A DNA stretch of 64,000 bases from Azoarcus indigens (lineage in GTDB: Bacteria; Pseudomonadota; Gammaproteobacteria; Burkholderiales; Rhodocyclaceae). The stretch spans positions 62,001 through 126,000 of the forward strand of contig NZ_SNVV01000009.1 in assembly GCF_004361735.1 (NCBI RefSeq). The letters run 5' to 3'. This document shows positions 40,721 through 47,643 of the stretch, one piece after another (position 1 is the stretch's first letter; every line of letters begins with the position of its first letter). The translations under genes and the position numbers were made by a program. The notes under the pieces are model-generated. The model made no database searches. It saw nothing but the letters and a program-made list of their open reading frames with translations, and was not told where the DNA came from.

Positions 40721-40954
40721 TCAGCCTCCCCCTTTCCCAGCGACCTTGATCGAGAACAGTTCCCACAGCCCTGGGTGCATACGACGGGCATTCGTTCCAC
40801 CCGTCGCATCTTCCCACTGCTGCCAGTTTCGTGGCGTCGCATGCACGAGCTCAGCGGCCTGCGCTTGCGTCAGCCCGGCCGCTTCGCGCGCGGCTTTCAC
40901 TTCGCCTGGGGATGGCTTCACGCGCGTCTCTGCATGTCGGCCGGTATTAGACAC
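40721..40954 (-). CDS. Small HTH protein, candidate Aca-type repressor
   Basis: 77 aa with an XRE-type helix-turn-helix (PSPGEVKAAREAAGLTQAQAAELV ... NWQQWEDATGG, about residues 14-55) and a short basic tail. Anti-CRISPR-associated (Aca) proteins are small HTH repressors that bind inverted repeats in acr promoters; this gene is the last of the first unit and two promoters with the same inverted repeat flank it. The start is GTG 40954 with AAAGGAAG at five bases; it overlaps the previous gene by 37 bases. Confidence 0.75.
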   Translation of the reverse strand: MSNTGRHAETRVKPSPGEVKAAREAAGLTQAQAAELVHATPRNWQQWEDATGGTNARRMHPGLWELFSIKVAGKGGG

Positions 40955-41154
40955 AGGACTTCCTTTGGGGCAAAGATTGCATAGCCGTTAGTGCCGTACT
41001 GATTTGCGATGTCGATCGCCTCAGCCGCTGCCGCCTCTGGCCCCCCGCCGGCAACGTCTCCTGCGTACTTTTTCTTCCCGACCGCAAAGGACCAACGGTA
41101 CCGCCCTGGCATTGACGGGTATTGAGTAATCGATATCGATATTCTGTTCATCAC
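40918..41154 (-). CDS. Small protein of unknown function (78 aa) in the anti-defence locus
   Basis: 78 aa (MMNRISISITQYPSMPGRYRWSFAVGKKKYAG ... AAAEAIDIANQYGTNGYAIF). Predicted beta strands then helix, no membrane segment. It overlaps the previous gene by an ATGA junction and the HTH gene by 37 bases. No family recognised. Confidence 0.75.
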   Translation of the reverse strand: MMNRISISITQYPSMPGRYRWSFAVGKKKYAGDVAGGGPEAAAAEAIDIANQYGTNGYAIFAPKEVLCLIPADMQRRA

Positions 41155-41567
41155 TCAAATTTCTCCATCCACTCCCGCACAAAACCCATTATCAACTTGA
41201 ACTCAATATCACCCATAAGGTCCGCGCCATCCTCTTGAATGCGCGCATACATCATAAGATTCACGATCCTATGCACCCAGCCACAGGGCGCAAATTTTTC
41301 ATTATCCCTAGCTTCGCGCCAAGCCCTGAAGGATTCGCATGCGGAGAATTCAGGGCGGTCTAGCGCTAGAGAAATCTGGTAAGCAAGCCCCCGATACAGC
41401 TCGATCACCGCAGCCTTGTATTCAAACGGCGGCACAAAACCATCTTCAAATCCAACCAGGCGGCCATCAATGATCAACTTGTGTGCGGCGAGGTCGGCGG
41501 CGGCATCGAAATATTCAACGGCTGCGCGCACGTTTTTTGAAATAGCGAAATCAGATATGAGCGACAT
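41151..41567 (-). CDS. Protein of unknown function (138 aa) in the anti-defence locus
   Basis: 138 aa, mainly helical, with several aromatic and Cys residues (FSACESFRAWREARDNEKFAPCGWVH). Start ATG 41567 lies after AAAGGAG of repeat copy 2. It is the first gene of the first unit. Its base composition is clearly more A/T-rich than the surrounding prophage, a sign of recent acquisition. I recognise no family. Confidence 0.8.
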   Translation of the reverse strand: MSLISDFAISKNVRAAVEYFDAAADLAAHKLIIDGRLVGFEDGFVPPFEYKAAVIELYRGLAYQISLALDRPEFSACESFRAWREARDNEKFAPCGWVHRIVNLMMYARIQEDGADLMGDIEFKLIMGFVREWMEKFE

Positions 41568-41594
41568 TGCATTCTCCTTTCGAGGCTTCTCCGG

Positions 41595-41633
41595 CTACTC
41601 ACCGCCGGCTGGTGGTGGATGTGGCGCATCCAT
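41595..41633 (-). CDS. Leaderless 12-residue peptide MDAPHPPPAGGE, copy 2
   Basis: ATG 41633 to TAG 41595, same peptide and same distance from the -10 element as copy 1. See copy 1 for the synonymous-difference argument. Confidence 0.55.
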   Translation of the reverse strand: MDAPHPPPAGGE

Positions 41634-41640
41634 GAACTGA

Positions 41641-41668
41641 ATTATACACGAACATTGTTCGTGCGCAA
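41641..41668 (-). promoter_or_regulatory. Promoter with operator in the spacer, copy 2
   Basis: -35 TTGCGC (41663-41668), 16-bp spacer, -10 TATAAT (41641-41646). The inverted repeat CGAACA-T-TGTTCG (41649-41661) lies within the spacer, extended by one more pair of matching bases on each side. Drives the 138-aa, 78-aa and HTH genes. Confidence 0.85.
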
Positions 41669-41739
41669 GACGTTTATATTCACACGGCACTGCCATGTGC
41701 CGCGCTGGCGGCCGGACTCGCGCCCTACTCTCCCACGCA

Positions 41740-42339
41740 TTAATCGACGGCTGCAGACGTCTGCACCGGGGCGTATCCCCGCCCCATCTCCGCGATGATG
41801 CGTTGGCAGGCCGCCAGCTTTACGGCGTGCCGGCCGAGGCTGGCGCGGAGGGCGTCGTAAGCGGGCTCTGCTTCGGGGGCGAGGACGGCACCGGGGTTAT
41901 CAGCTTGTCCAGCAGCGGCAGCGGGTCCGGCTCCGGCTCCATCACCCAGGCCGGCACGGTCGGCGGTGCCGGGCACTCCTGCGGTTGGGATCGGGGGGCA
42001 GACGGCTGCGACGCGCAGGCGGACAGCGCCAGCGCTGCGAGCAGCGCGCAGATCGGCATTGGCTTGCTCATGCTGGGATAGCTCCTGGTATCCGGATTGA
42101 TCGATTGCCGCGATGCGCGCCTGGGTGTCGGCCTCCCAGGCGCGGGCGGCGAGGTTTGCGGCGGTGCGCGCATCCGCCGCGGCCTGGCGCTCGGTTGCAA
42201 CCTCGGCGCGTTGCTCGGCGAGGGCTTGCCCCAGCCGCCAGCCGTTGGCCGCCCAGCCGGCCGCGCCTGCCGCCGCCAGGGCGAGGCCAGCGGCAACGGC
42301 CAGGGCGGCGGTGCGGTAGGGTTCCAGGGCGTCAAGCAT
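41740..42339 (-). CDS. i-spanin (Rz-like)
   Basis: 199 aa. One N-terminal membrane segment (TAALAVAAGLALAAAGAAGWAA) and a periplasmic coiled-coil region (LAEQRAEVATERQAAADARTAA) fit the inner-membrane spanin that disrupts the outer membrane in the last step of lysis. ATG 42339 overlaps the endolysin end. A complete o-spanin gene lies within it in another frame. Confidence 0.82.
   Translation of the reverse strand: MLDALEPYRTAALAVAAGLALAAAGAAGWAANGWRLGQALAEQRAEVATERQAAADARTAANLAARAWEADTQARIAAIDQSGYQELSQHEQANADLRAARSAGAVRLRVAAVCPPIPTAGVPGTADRAGLGDGAGAGPAAAAGQADNPGAVLAPEAEPAYDALRASLGRHAVKLAACQRIIAEMGRGYAPVQTSAAVD
41820..42071 (-). CDS. o-spanin (Rz1-like lipoprotein), nested in the Rz gene
   Basis: 83 aa from ATG 42071. 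Signal peptide with lipobox LSAC (Cys about residue 19) and a Pro-rich body (SAPRSQPQECPAPPTVP). It is fully contained within the i-spanin gene in a different frame, the classic embedded Rz/Rz1 arrangement. It is easily missed because no start of its own is prominent. Confidence 0.85.
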   Translation of the reverse strand: MSKPMPICALLAALALSACASQPSAPRSQPQECPAPPTVPAWVMEPEPDPLPLLDKLITPVPSSPPKQSPLTTPSAPASAGTP

Positions 42340-42832
42340 GGGCGGGGGCGCCGACGTCGGCCAGGGCTTGCCGGTAGCACGCCGGCCAGCGCTTGGGATG
42401 CGGCTGGCCGGGGCTCCAGGTTCGCCTGGGCGCGGCGTACAGCGCCCAGGCGGCATCGATGTCGCCGATTGCAGGCAAGGGCGCCGGATCGGTCCACAGC
42501 AGCAAGCGGGCAAAAGCAGCAGCCAGCACGTCATCCTGATCCAGGGCGAGATAGACGCCGCTGGCCGTGGTCGGCACGCATCGAGCGGCGCACACGGCCG
42601 CCGCCAGGGCACTGCTGGCACGGTGGCGCAGCACGCCGGCCACACCCCCGCCCTGCTCGAACTGCCAGTAGCCGCGCGCCGGGCCGCGCACTTGGCGGCG
42701 ATGGACAAAGCCGGACTCCTGGTAGCCGATGGCGTGCAGCATCACGCGCGCGGCGGGGCTGTCCATGACCGCCGGCAGCAGCGCCAGGGCTTGATTGATG
42801 GCCGCCAACGGCGGCACTCCGAACTCACTCAT
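42332..42832 (-). CDS. Phage endolysin (lysozyme/transglycosylase-like)
   Basis: 166 aa. HAIGYQESGFVHRRQVRGPARGYWQFEQGGGV is a family signature of phage muramidase-like proteins, with the catalytic Glu in YQESGF. No signal peptide, so export relies on a holin. ATG 42832 overlaps the previous stop (ATGA). Confidence 0.8.
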   Translation of the reverse strand: MSEFGVPPLAAINQALALLPAVMDSPAARVMLHAIGYQESGFVHRRQVRGPARGYWQFEQGGGVAGVLRHRASSALAAAVCAARCVPTTASGVYLALDQDDVLAAAFARLLLWTDPAPLPAIGDIDAAWALYAAPRRTWSPGQPHPKRWPACYRQALADVGAPAHA

Positions 42833-43071
42833 TGTCGTCCTTTGACGTCGTACCATGTCGCCACGCCCATGTATGCCCCGGTGAGGGTGAGCAGGCCGCA
42901 GACCACGGTGACAAGAAAGCCCTCAAAGTCAGCCAGGCGGCCGGCGCGGTCGCTGACGGCAAGCGTCAGCACGGCCGCCGTCAGCGCAAAGACTGCATAG
43001 AGGGACTGGAAGGCGATGCGGCGGCGGTAGCGCCACCGCAGATTGACTTGCTCTATGGGTTCCTGGTCCAT
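42829..43071 (-). CDS. Small two-segment membrane protein, possible holin
   Basis: 80 aa with two membrane segments (AFQSLYAVFALTAAVLTLAV and FEGFLVTVVCGLLTLTGAYMGVATW). Its position directly before the endolysin gene and its topology fit a holin; no specific holin family is recognised. Confidence 0.65.
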   Translation of the reverse strand: MDQEPIEQVNLRWRYRRRIAFQSLYAVFALTAAVLTLAVSDRAGRLADFEGFLVTVVCGLLTLTGAYMGVATWYDVKGRQ

Positions 43072-43397
43072 CACTTTGGCCCCACCAGCGCGGCGCGCCA
43101 CAACGCAAACACGCACCAGCCGAGGAAGCCCAGCAGCCCCCACTTGGCCAGCTCGAAACGCAGCTTGGACCAGAAGGCCGCACGGGCTTCGATCCGCGCC
43201 ATCTCGGCTTCGTGGTAGCGGCAGTGGCCGGCGGGGTCGCCGTCCGGGAAGCCGCTCCGGATCAGGTCTTCCATTGAGCCCAGGCGCTCATCCAGCCGCC
43301 TGGCCAGCTGCTGGTCTATCACGTCCACCGCCTCGGCGAGGGTGTGGGGCGGTGCGCGGCGGTGCTCCTGGCCGTCCCACTCGCCCGGCGGGGTCAT
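43071..43397 (-). CDS. Membrane-anchored small protein (possible holin accessory)
   Basis: 108 aa with a charged helical N-terminal part (LAEAVDVIDQQLARRLDERLGSMEDLI), a middle HCRYHEAEMARIEARAAF and a single C-terminal membrane segment (WGLLGFLGWCVFALW). It overlaps both neighbours by ATGA junctions in the lysis cassette. The arrangement resembles phage holin or antiholin partners, but the family is not recognised. Confidence 0.6.
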   Translation of the reverse strand: MTPPGEWDGQEHRRAPPHTLAEAVDVIDQQLARRLDERLGSMEDLIRSGFPDGDPAGHCRYHEAEMARIEARAAFWSKLRFELAKWGLLGFLGWCVFALWRAALVGPK

Positions 43398-43864
43398 GCA
43401 GGCCACCCGGCAGTCACGTCGATTGCCTGCAGCGCGGCCACGTCGTCGCCGGCGGCGGTAATGGCATCTTCGATGCGCTGGCGCACGCCGGTGAGTGCGC
43501 CGTGTACAAGGCGGTAGGCCTCATCCTTGGCGACGATGCGGGCGGCCAGCTCGGCGCGGTCCAGCTCGCGGGCGGCGGCGGCGGCATCAATCCAGGGCGT
43601 TGCGGCGCCGGCATCGGCGAGCAGGGCGCGGGCTTCGCTGATCTGGATCGGCCAGCTTTCCCGCTCGCTTGCGGGATACGGGGCGGCGATGACACTGACG
43701 CGCCGCTCGTACTCCACAGCCAGAGCCGCCAGGGCGGCCCGGCGCAGATCCGCCGCAAGATCGGGCGGCGGAAGTGTTTCGCTGAAAAGCTCATCAGCCC
43801 CAACGTCATCCGGGCCGGCAACGGATCGCCAGCCCATACCATCTTTCCGGATTGCATAACTCAC
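43394..43864 (-). CDS. Tail fibre assembly-type protein
   Basis: 156 aa. It starts at GTG 43864, overlapping the fibre stop (GTGA), and its N-terminus YAIRKDGMGWRSVAGPDDVGADELFSE is typical of proteins that follow tail fibres in Mu-like phages (DUF4376-type assembly proteins). The rest is Ala-rich and helical. The function is inferred from position. Confidence 0.7.
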   Translation of the reverse strand: MSYAIRKDGMGWRSVAGPDDVGADELFSETLPPPDLAADLRRAALAALAVEYERRVSVIAAPYPASERESWPIQISEARALLADAGAATPWIDAAAAARELDRAELAARIVAKDEAYRLVHGALTGVRQRIEDAITAAGDDVAALQAIDVTAGWPA

Positions 43865-45081
43865 AGATTGTCCTCCCAACCCGAACAATAAATCGCACTG
43901 GATGCGAAATTTGATGCCCAATAAATATTCGTAGACTCCAGCATCAACTCACCCTGCACGGATGGCGTTGCCCCGGTGGGCACCGTATTGTCAAACCCCG
44001 TTGTGCCGGTAATCGATGCAACCGAACTGCTATTGACCTGGACAGCGCCTCCCCCTCCGGTGTATGTCTGCAACTTTATGATTGATGCAGTGGGAGGCAC
44101 GAAAGCCCCGACAGCGGCAGCGACAAGTGTTGTTCCGATCGTGCCGGCGACGCCCGATGCCATTTGCGGCGTCAAAGTTAGATTTGAGCCGGCAGCGGGT
44201 TTGTAACGGACGCTGCGGCCGCTCTGAATAAACGACAGCGGATACTTGTTCGCGGTGGAGTCAGTCCGGAACCACCCGATCCGGGCCTTTAGCGTGTATC
44301 CGGCCGGCATCGTCGGCGAGGTCGCAGACAGCGAGAACAACCAGTTTCGGGCGCCGTCCGCCTTCCCGATACGCCAGATCGAATACCAGGTCGACGCGGC
44401 GAGCACTCCAGCATCTAGTCCTCCAGCTCCGACTGTTGTCGTCGTAATCGTCCCGGCTACGTTGTGCTCTGAGACGTAGCCTCCACTCCCATTTCCGAGC
44501 ACCAGGTCGTCGTAACTGACTGCGATAGATGGGCCGGTGCCGGCGGCAGAGAGCTTCAGATTGCTAAACGCGCCTTGTATAGCGCCAGGCGCCAGCGCAT
44601 CAAGCACAACAAAATCCACGCCGTCATACTCGACATCCGCGACAAGCCCGGCGGCGATCACCGCCGCTTGCTTCGTGCCGGCGGCGTCGTACTGCTTGAT
44701 TGACTTGTTGCCCAGCCCGTTGACGTTGAGCACGTCCGCGCCACTGCCAGCCGCGTGGAACTTGACGCGCAGCCGAACGCCCTCGGCGTAAGCAGCGAGG
44801 GCGGGCGCCAGGGCAAGGGCGAAGCTTGGCGCAGCGCCGGTGGTGGTGCCGCCGAGCACTACCCGGCCGCGAAGGAAGGCCGTGATCGCGGCCAGCAGCT
44901 GGGTCACATCGCCTTCATCGGGGTCCAGGCCGGCCGCCTGGATCACCGACAGAATCTCATCGGTGACCGCGTTGCCCCAGGCCGCCGGGATCAGCGACCC
45001 TACCTGCCCGGTGCCGGCATCCTCATCAACAAATTTGCCGCCCACCAGACCGACGCCTGGCACGCTTGCGGGGTAATCCAT
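43861..45081 (-). CDS. Phage tail fibre protein
   Basis: 406 aa. The N-terminus (DYPASVPGVGLVGGKFVDEDAGTGQVGSLIPAAWGNAVTDEILSVIQAAGL) is the region that attaches to the baseplate in many Mu-like fibres. The remainder is a low-complexity, Gly/Ser/Thr-rich shaft, with a likely receptor-binding end (GFDNTVPTGATPSVQGELMLE...). It lies after gp48, as in Mu. Confidence 0.82.
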   Translation of the reverse strand: MDYPASVPGVGLVGGKFVDEDAGTGQVGSLIPAAWGNAVTDEILSVIQAAGLDPDEGDVTQLLAAITAFLRGRVVLGGTTTGAAPSFALALAPALAAYAEGVRLRVKFHAAGSGADVLNVNGLGNKSIKQYDAAGTKQAAVIAAGLVADVEYDGVDFVVLDALAPGAIQGAFSNLKLSAAGTGPSIAVSYDDLVLGNGSGGYVSEHNVAGTITTTTVGAGGLDAGVLAASTWYSIWRIGKADGARNWLFSLSATSPTMPAGYTLKARIGWFRTDSTANKYPLSFIQSGRSVRYKPAAGSNLTLTPQMASGVAGTIGTTLVAAAVGAFVPPTASIIKLQTYTGGGGAVQVNSSSVASITGTTGFDNTVPTGATPSVQGELMLESTNIYWASNFASSAIYCSGWEDNL

Positions 45082-45084
45082 GTG

Positions 45085-45690
45085 CTACTCCGTGTAGTCG
45101 ATTTGCGGGACGGTGTGCGCGGGCGCATACCGGTGGATCAAACATTCCAAGCCGCTGGCGGGGTTGGCGCCGTAGCGCTCACCCCAGTTGGCGGCGCCCC
45201 ACCGGCGGCCCGCCTGAAGCCGGCCGCCGGTCTGCAGCACCCAAACAAATTGCGCATCCCAGTTGCCCCAGCGAGCGGCCCCGAAACCACGCCGATGGCC
45301 GAAGCGCGGCGCCCGGCGCTCGATCACCCGCGCGTTGGGGTAGCCCTGCTGCTGGGCGAGGCCGACGAAGTAGGCCGGGGTTTGCGCGCCGACCGCGACC
45401 AGGCGCTGGCGCACCGAGGCTTGGCGATCTTCAAAGGCCGGCGAGGTGCCCAGGCAGGGGTCTGGCAGGGACATCACCCGCTCCCAGTCCGGCACCAGCT
45501 CGCGCACGGACCAGGGGTCCGACTCCTGCAGGGCGTCGTAGCCGCGTTGATCCACCCGGGCGAACTCCTGTGCCAGGGTGGCGAGCACCAGCGCCACCGA
45601 GGCGCCGGCCTCCCCTTCCCAGGCGGGACCGGGCGGCAGCAGGTCGAGCAGCTGGGCGGCGTAGTCCGCCGCGGTGCGCCTCACAGCCAT
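45085..45690 (-). CDS. Baseplate protein, Mu gp48-like (YmfQ/DUF2313)
   Basis: 201 aa. LLDLLPPGPAWEGEAGASVALVLATLAQEFARV is the hallmark start of the Mu gp48/YmfQ family, which links the baseplate wedge to the fibres. Start overlaps the gp47-like stop. Confidence 0.85.
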   Translation of the reverse strand: MAVRRTAADYAAQLLDLLPPGPAWEGEAGASVALVLATLAQEFARVDQRGYDALQESDPWSVRELVPDWERVMSLPDPCLGTSPAFEDRQASVRQRLVAVGAQTPAYFVGLAQQQGYPNARVIERRAPRFGHRRGFGAARWGNWDAQFVWVLQTGGRLQAGRRWGAANWGERYGANPASGLECLIHRYAPAHTVPQIDYTE

Positions 45691-46718
45691 GTGACGCCCC
45701 CATATGTAATCAGCTCATTCGCGGCGGCAGTGACATCGGCCGAGGGGGATAGCAAGGTGTGGTCAGTCTCGCCCTCTGCGCTGCTGATGGCCTCATGGAT
45801 GTGCGTCCAGAGCAGCGAGCCGCCCAGGTCGGACTCGCTGTCAATCAGCGCCGCCAGTGCCCGCTCCACGGCCGCGCGCACTGCTGGCGTGTTGGGTGTG
45901 ACTGACAGCTGGAAGGTGACCGGCTTGGCAACCGGGGCGAGCACGTATAGTTCCGCGGTAACCGGGCGCTCGGCCTGGATGTAGGCTTCCACCTCGGCCA
46001 GGGCGGCGGCATCCGGGAAAGGGTCCGGATCGTCGTCGCGCATCACGAACACCCCCACCGTGCCCGGCCCCATCCAGCGGCGGACGCACCAGGCGCGCGT
46101 AACGCCGGACACCTCGCCCGCCCAGGTCACGTAATCATCAGCGTCGCCACCGTGCGCGATCACTCGATATGAGCGAATCACGCGCTGGCGCAGGGACTCC
46201 ACCGACTCTTGATCCACCCCGCCCGCCAGGCCGCCGGCAGCCACCGTGAAGGCATCTGCTACGCCGACAACCGGCGACACCAGCGAGAGGGCTTCGCCCG
46301 CGCCGAGGTTGCCCACGGCGCCGGCATCCACCGCCACCAGCTCGGCGGTGCCGCTGCTGCCGGCCAGGGTGACATCCGCCACCAACTGGTAGCGCCGGCC
46401 ATCGGTGTGCTGCAGCAGCGCGCCGGCCGGCAGCAGCGCGCCGGCCGCGCCGGTGAAGAGTGCGGCGCCGGAGGCGGCAACGGCGGCAATGCGAGGCACC
46501 TTGAGGCGCAGCAGCGCCTGCCGCTCCAGCGTTTCCTCGTCGGCGGTGTCGGGCAGGATCTGAGCGGCAATCCAGTCCAGGTAGCCATACAGACCATAGG
46601 CCGCGCCGGCATGCACACGGGCCATGACCTCGGCATCAGACTGGCGCAGCGCCGAGGCGGCCAGATCATCCGCCGCGCGCCCGACCAGCACCGGCAGCGT
46701 AGGCGTATCAAACGGCAT
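45681..46718 (-). CDS. Baseplate wedge protein, Mu gp47-like (gpJ family)
   Basis: 345 aa. FDTPTLPVLVGRAADDLAASALRQSDAEVMARVHAGAAYGLYGYLDWIA and VESLRQRVIRSYRVIAHGGDADDYVTWA are typical of the Baseplate_J family. It forms the wedge around the hub of contractile tails. Confidence 0.9.
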   Translation of the reverse strand: MPFDTPTLPVLVGRAADDLAASALRQSDAEVMARVHAGAAYGLYGYLDWIAAQILPDTADEETLERQALLRLKVPRIAAVAASGAALFTGAAGALLPAGALLQHTDGRRYQLVADVTLAGSSGTAELVAVDAGAVGNLGAGEALSLVSPVVGVADAFTVAAGGLAGGVDQESVESLRQRVIRSYRVIAHGGDADDYVTWAGEVSGVTRAWCVRRWMGPGTVGVFVMRDDDPDPFPDAAALAEVEAYIQAERPVTAELYVLAPVAKPVTFQLSVTPNTPAVRAAVERALAALIDSESDLGGSLLWTHIHEAISSAEGETDHTLLSPSADVTAAANELITYGGVTWL

Positions 46719-47112
46719 GGATTACCCCCCAGGTATCGTCAAAGCTGTATTCCAGCCGGCCGCTGGCGGTAACGTGGATCACTACCCGCATGCGTAGCTG
46801 GTCTGTGCCGTAGCGCTCGGTCTGTATTTCCACCGCTGAAGCCACACCGTCGTCAATCAGCCACTGCAGCGCCTCGCGGGCGTAGGTTTCGGCGTCGCGC
46901 AGAGTCTCGGCAGTGAGCTTGCGGCGGCGGAGCAGCCACAGTCGCGAGCCGATGCGATCTCCGGCGCCGCGGGGCACGCTGTCGCCCCACCAGCCGTAGC
47001 GCTCGGCGTCGTCTATCGGGTCGTCTGCACTGGCCCGGCGCCAGGTAAAAAGGCTGATAGCGACCGCCCGACCCAGCGACGTGCGCTGGTCGGTTTCCGT
47101 TGCCAATTGCAT
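46708..47112 (-). CDS. Baseplate protein, Mu gp46-like
   Basis: 134 aa with the GP46/GPW_gp25-like pattern (SLFTWRRASADDP ... RYGWWGDSVPRGAGDRIGSRLWLLRRRK). It is a small baseplate wedge component in Mu-like tails and lies between gp45 and gp47 homologues, as in Mu. Confidence 0.88.
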   Translation of the reverse strand: MQLATETDQRTSLGRAVAISLFTWRRASADDPIDDAERYGWWGDSVPRGAGDRIGSRLWLLRRRKLTAETLRDAETYAREALQWLIDDGVASAVEIQTERYGTDQLRMRVVIHVTASGRLEYSFDDTWGVIHAV

Positions 47113-47115
47113 GGC

Positions 47116-47643
47116 TTACATCCTCTGATTGGGCTCGTCCGTGGGGCCGCCGCTGTCGTTTTCGGCGTGGTCGTGGCCGTTGTAGATGTCGCGCATCGCA
47201 GCCATCGTCCGGCCGTCTGCAGCGTCACAGCGGTCGCGGATGTCGCCGGTGACCTTCAGCACCTCGGTTTCCATTCGCACCTCGGGTGCATTCGTCAGCG
47301 TGATGGCCTGGCCGGCGCCATCAATCACGATGCCGGCGCGGGTGAGGTGGATGCGGTGGCCGATGTCGTCATACAGGCACACCTCGCCGGCTTCCAGGCC
47401 GGTGATGCGGTAGCGGCGGTCCGCCACCACCAGCACCACGCCGTGCGAGCGGTCCCCGCCCATGAAGGCCGCCAGCGCCTCGGCGCCGGGCAGCGGGTGG
47501 GCAGTGAGACCGTAGGCCTCCAGGTGCTCGATACCGCCCTTGGGCTCGCCGGCCATCAACCGCAGCTGCAGCTCCTGGAGCTTGCGGCCGGCGGCGGCCA
47601 GCACAACGACACCGCGGGTCAGCATGGTTTGCAGTCTGCTCAT
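47116..47643 (-). CDS. Baseplate spike protein, Mu gp45-like (gpV family)
   Basis: 175 aa (MSRLQTMLTRGVVVLAAAGRKLQELQLRLMAG). The OB-fold N-terminal part and the beta-helical spike end (VLKVTGDIRDRC ... NGHDHAEND) fit the gpV/gp45 tail spike that pierces the outer membrane. Starts within the gp44-like stop (ATGA). Confidence 0.82.
   Translation of the reverse strand: MSRLQTMLTRGVVVLAAAGRKLQELQLRLMAGEPKGGIEHLEAYGLTAHPLPGAEALAAFMGGDRSHGVVLVVADRRYRITGLEAGEVCLYDDIGHRIHLTRAGIVIDGAGQAITLTNAPEVRMETEVLKVTGDIRDRCDAADGRTMAAMRDIYNGHDHAENDSGGPTDEPNQRM

Larger units (their letters stand above)
41574..41674 (-). repeat. 101-bp promoter/leader repeat, copy 2
   Basis: Second copy of the 40619-40719 repeat, exactly 955 bases away, 91% identical, with all nine differences being transitions. 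The identical parts are the operator, the -10 element and the start of the mini-ORF. Confidence 0.95.

Noticed and set aside
42097-42768. Plus-strand frame over the lysis cassette
   Set aside because: Antisense to overlapping endolysin and spanin genes with good family matches; Arg-rich random composition.
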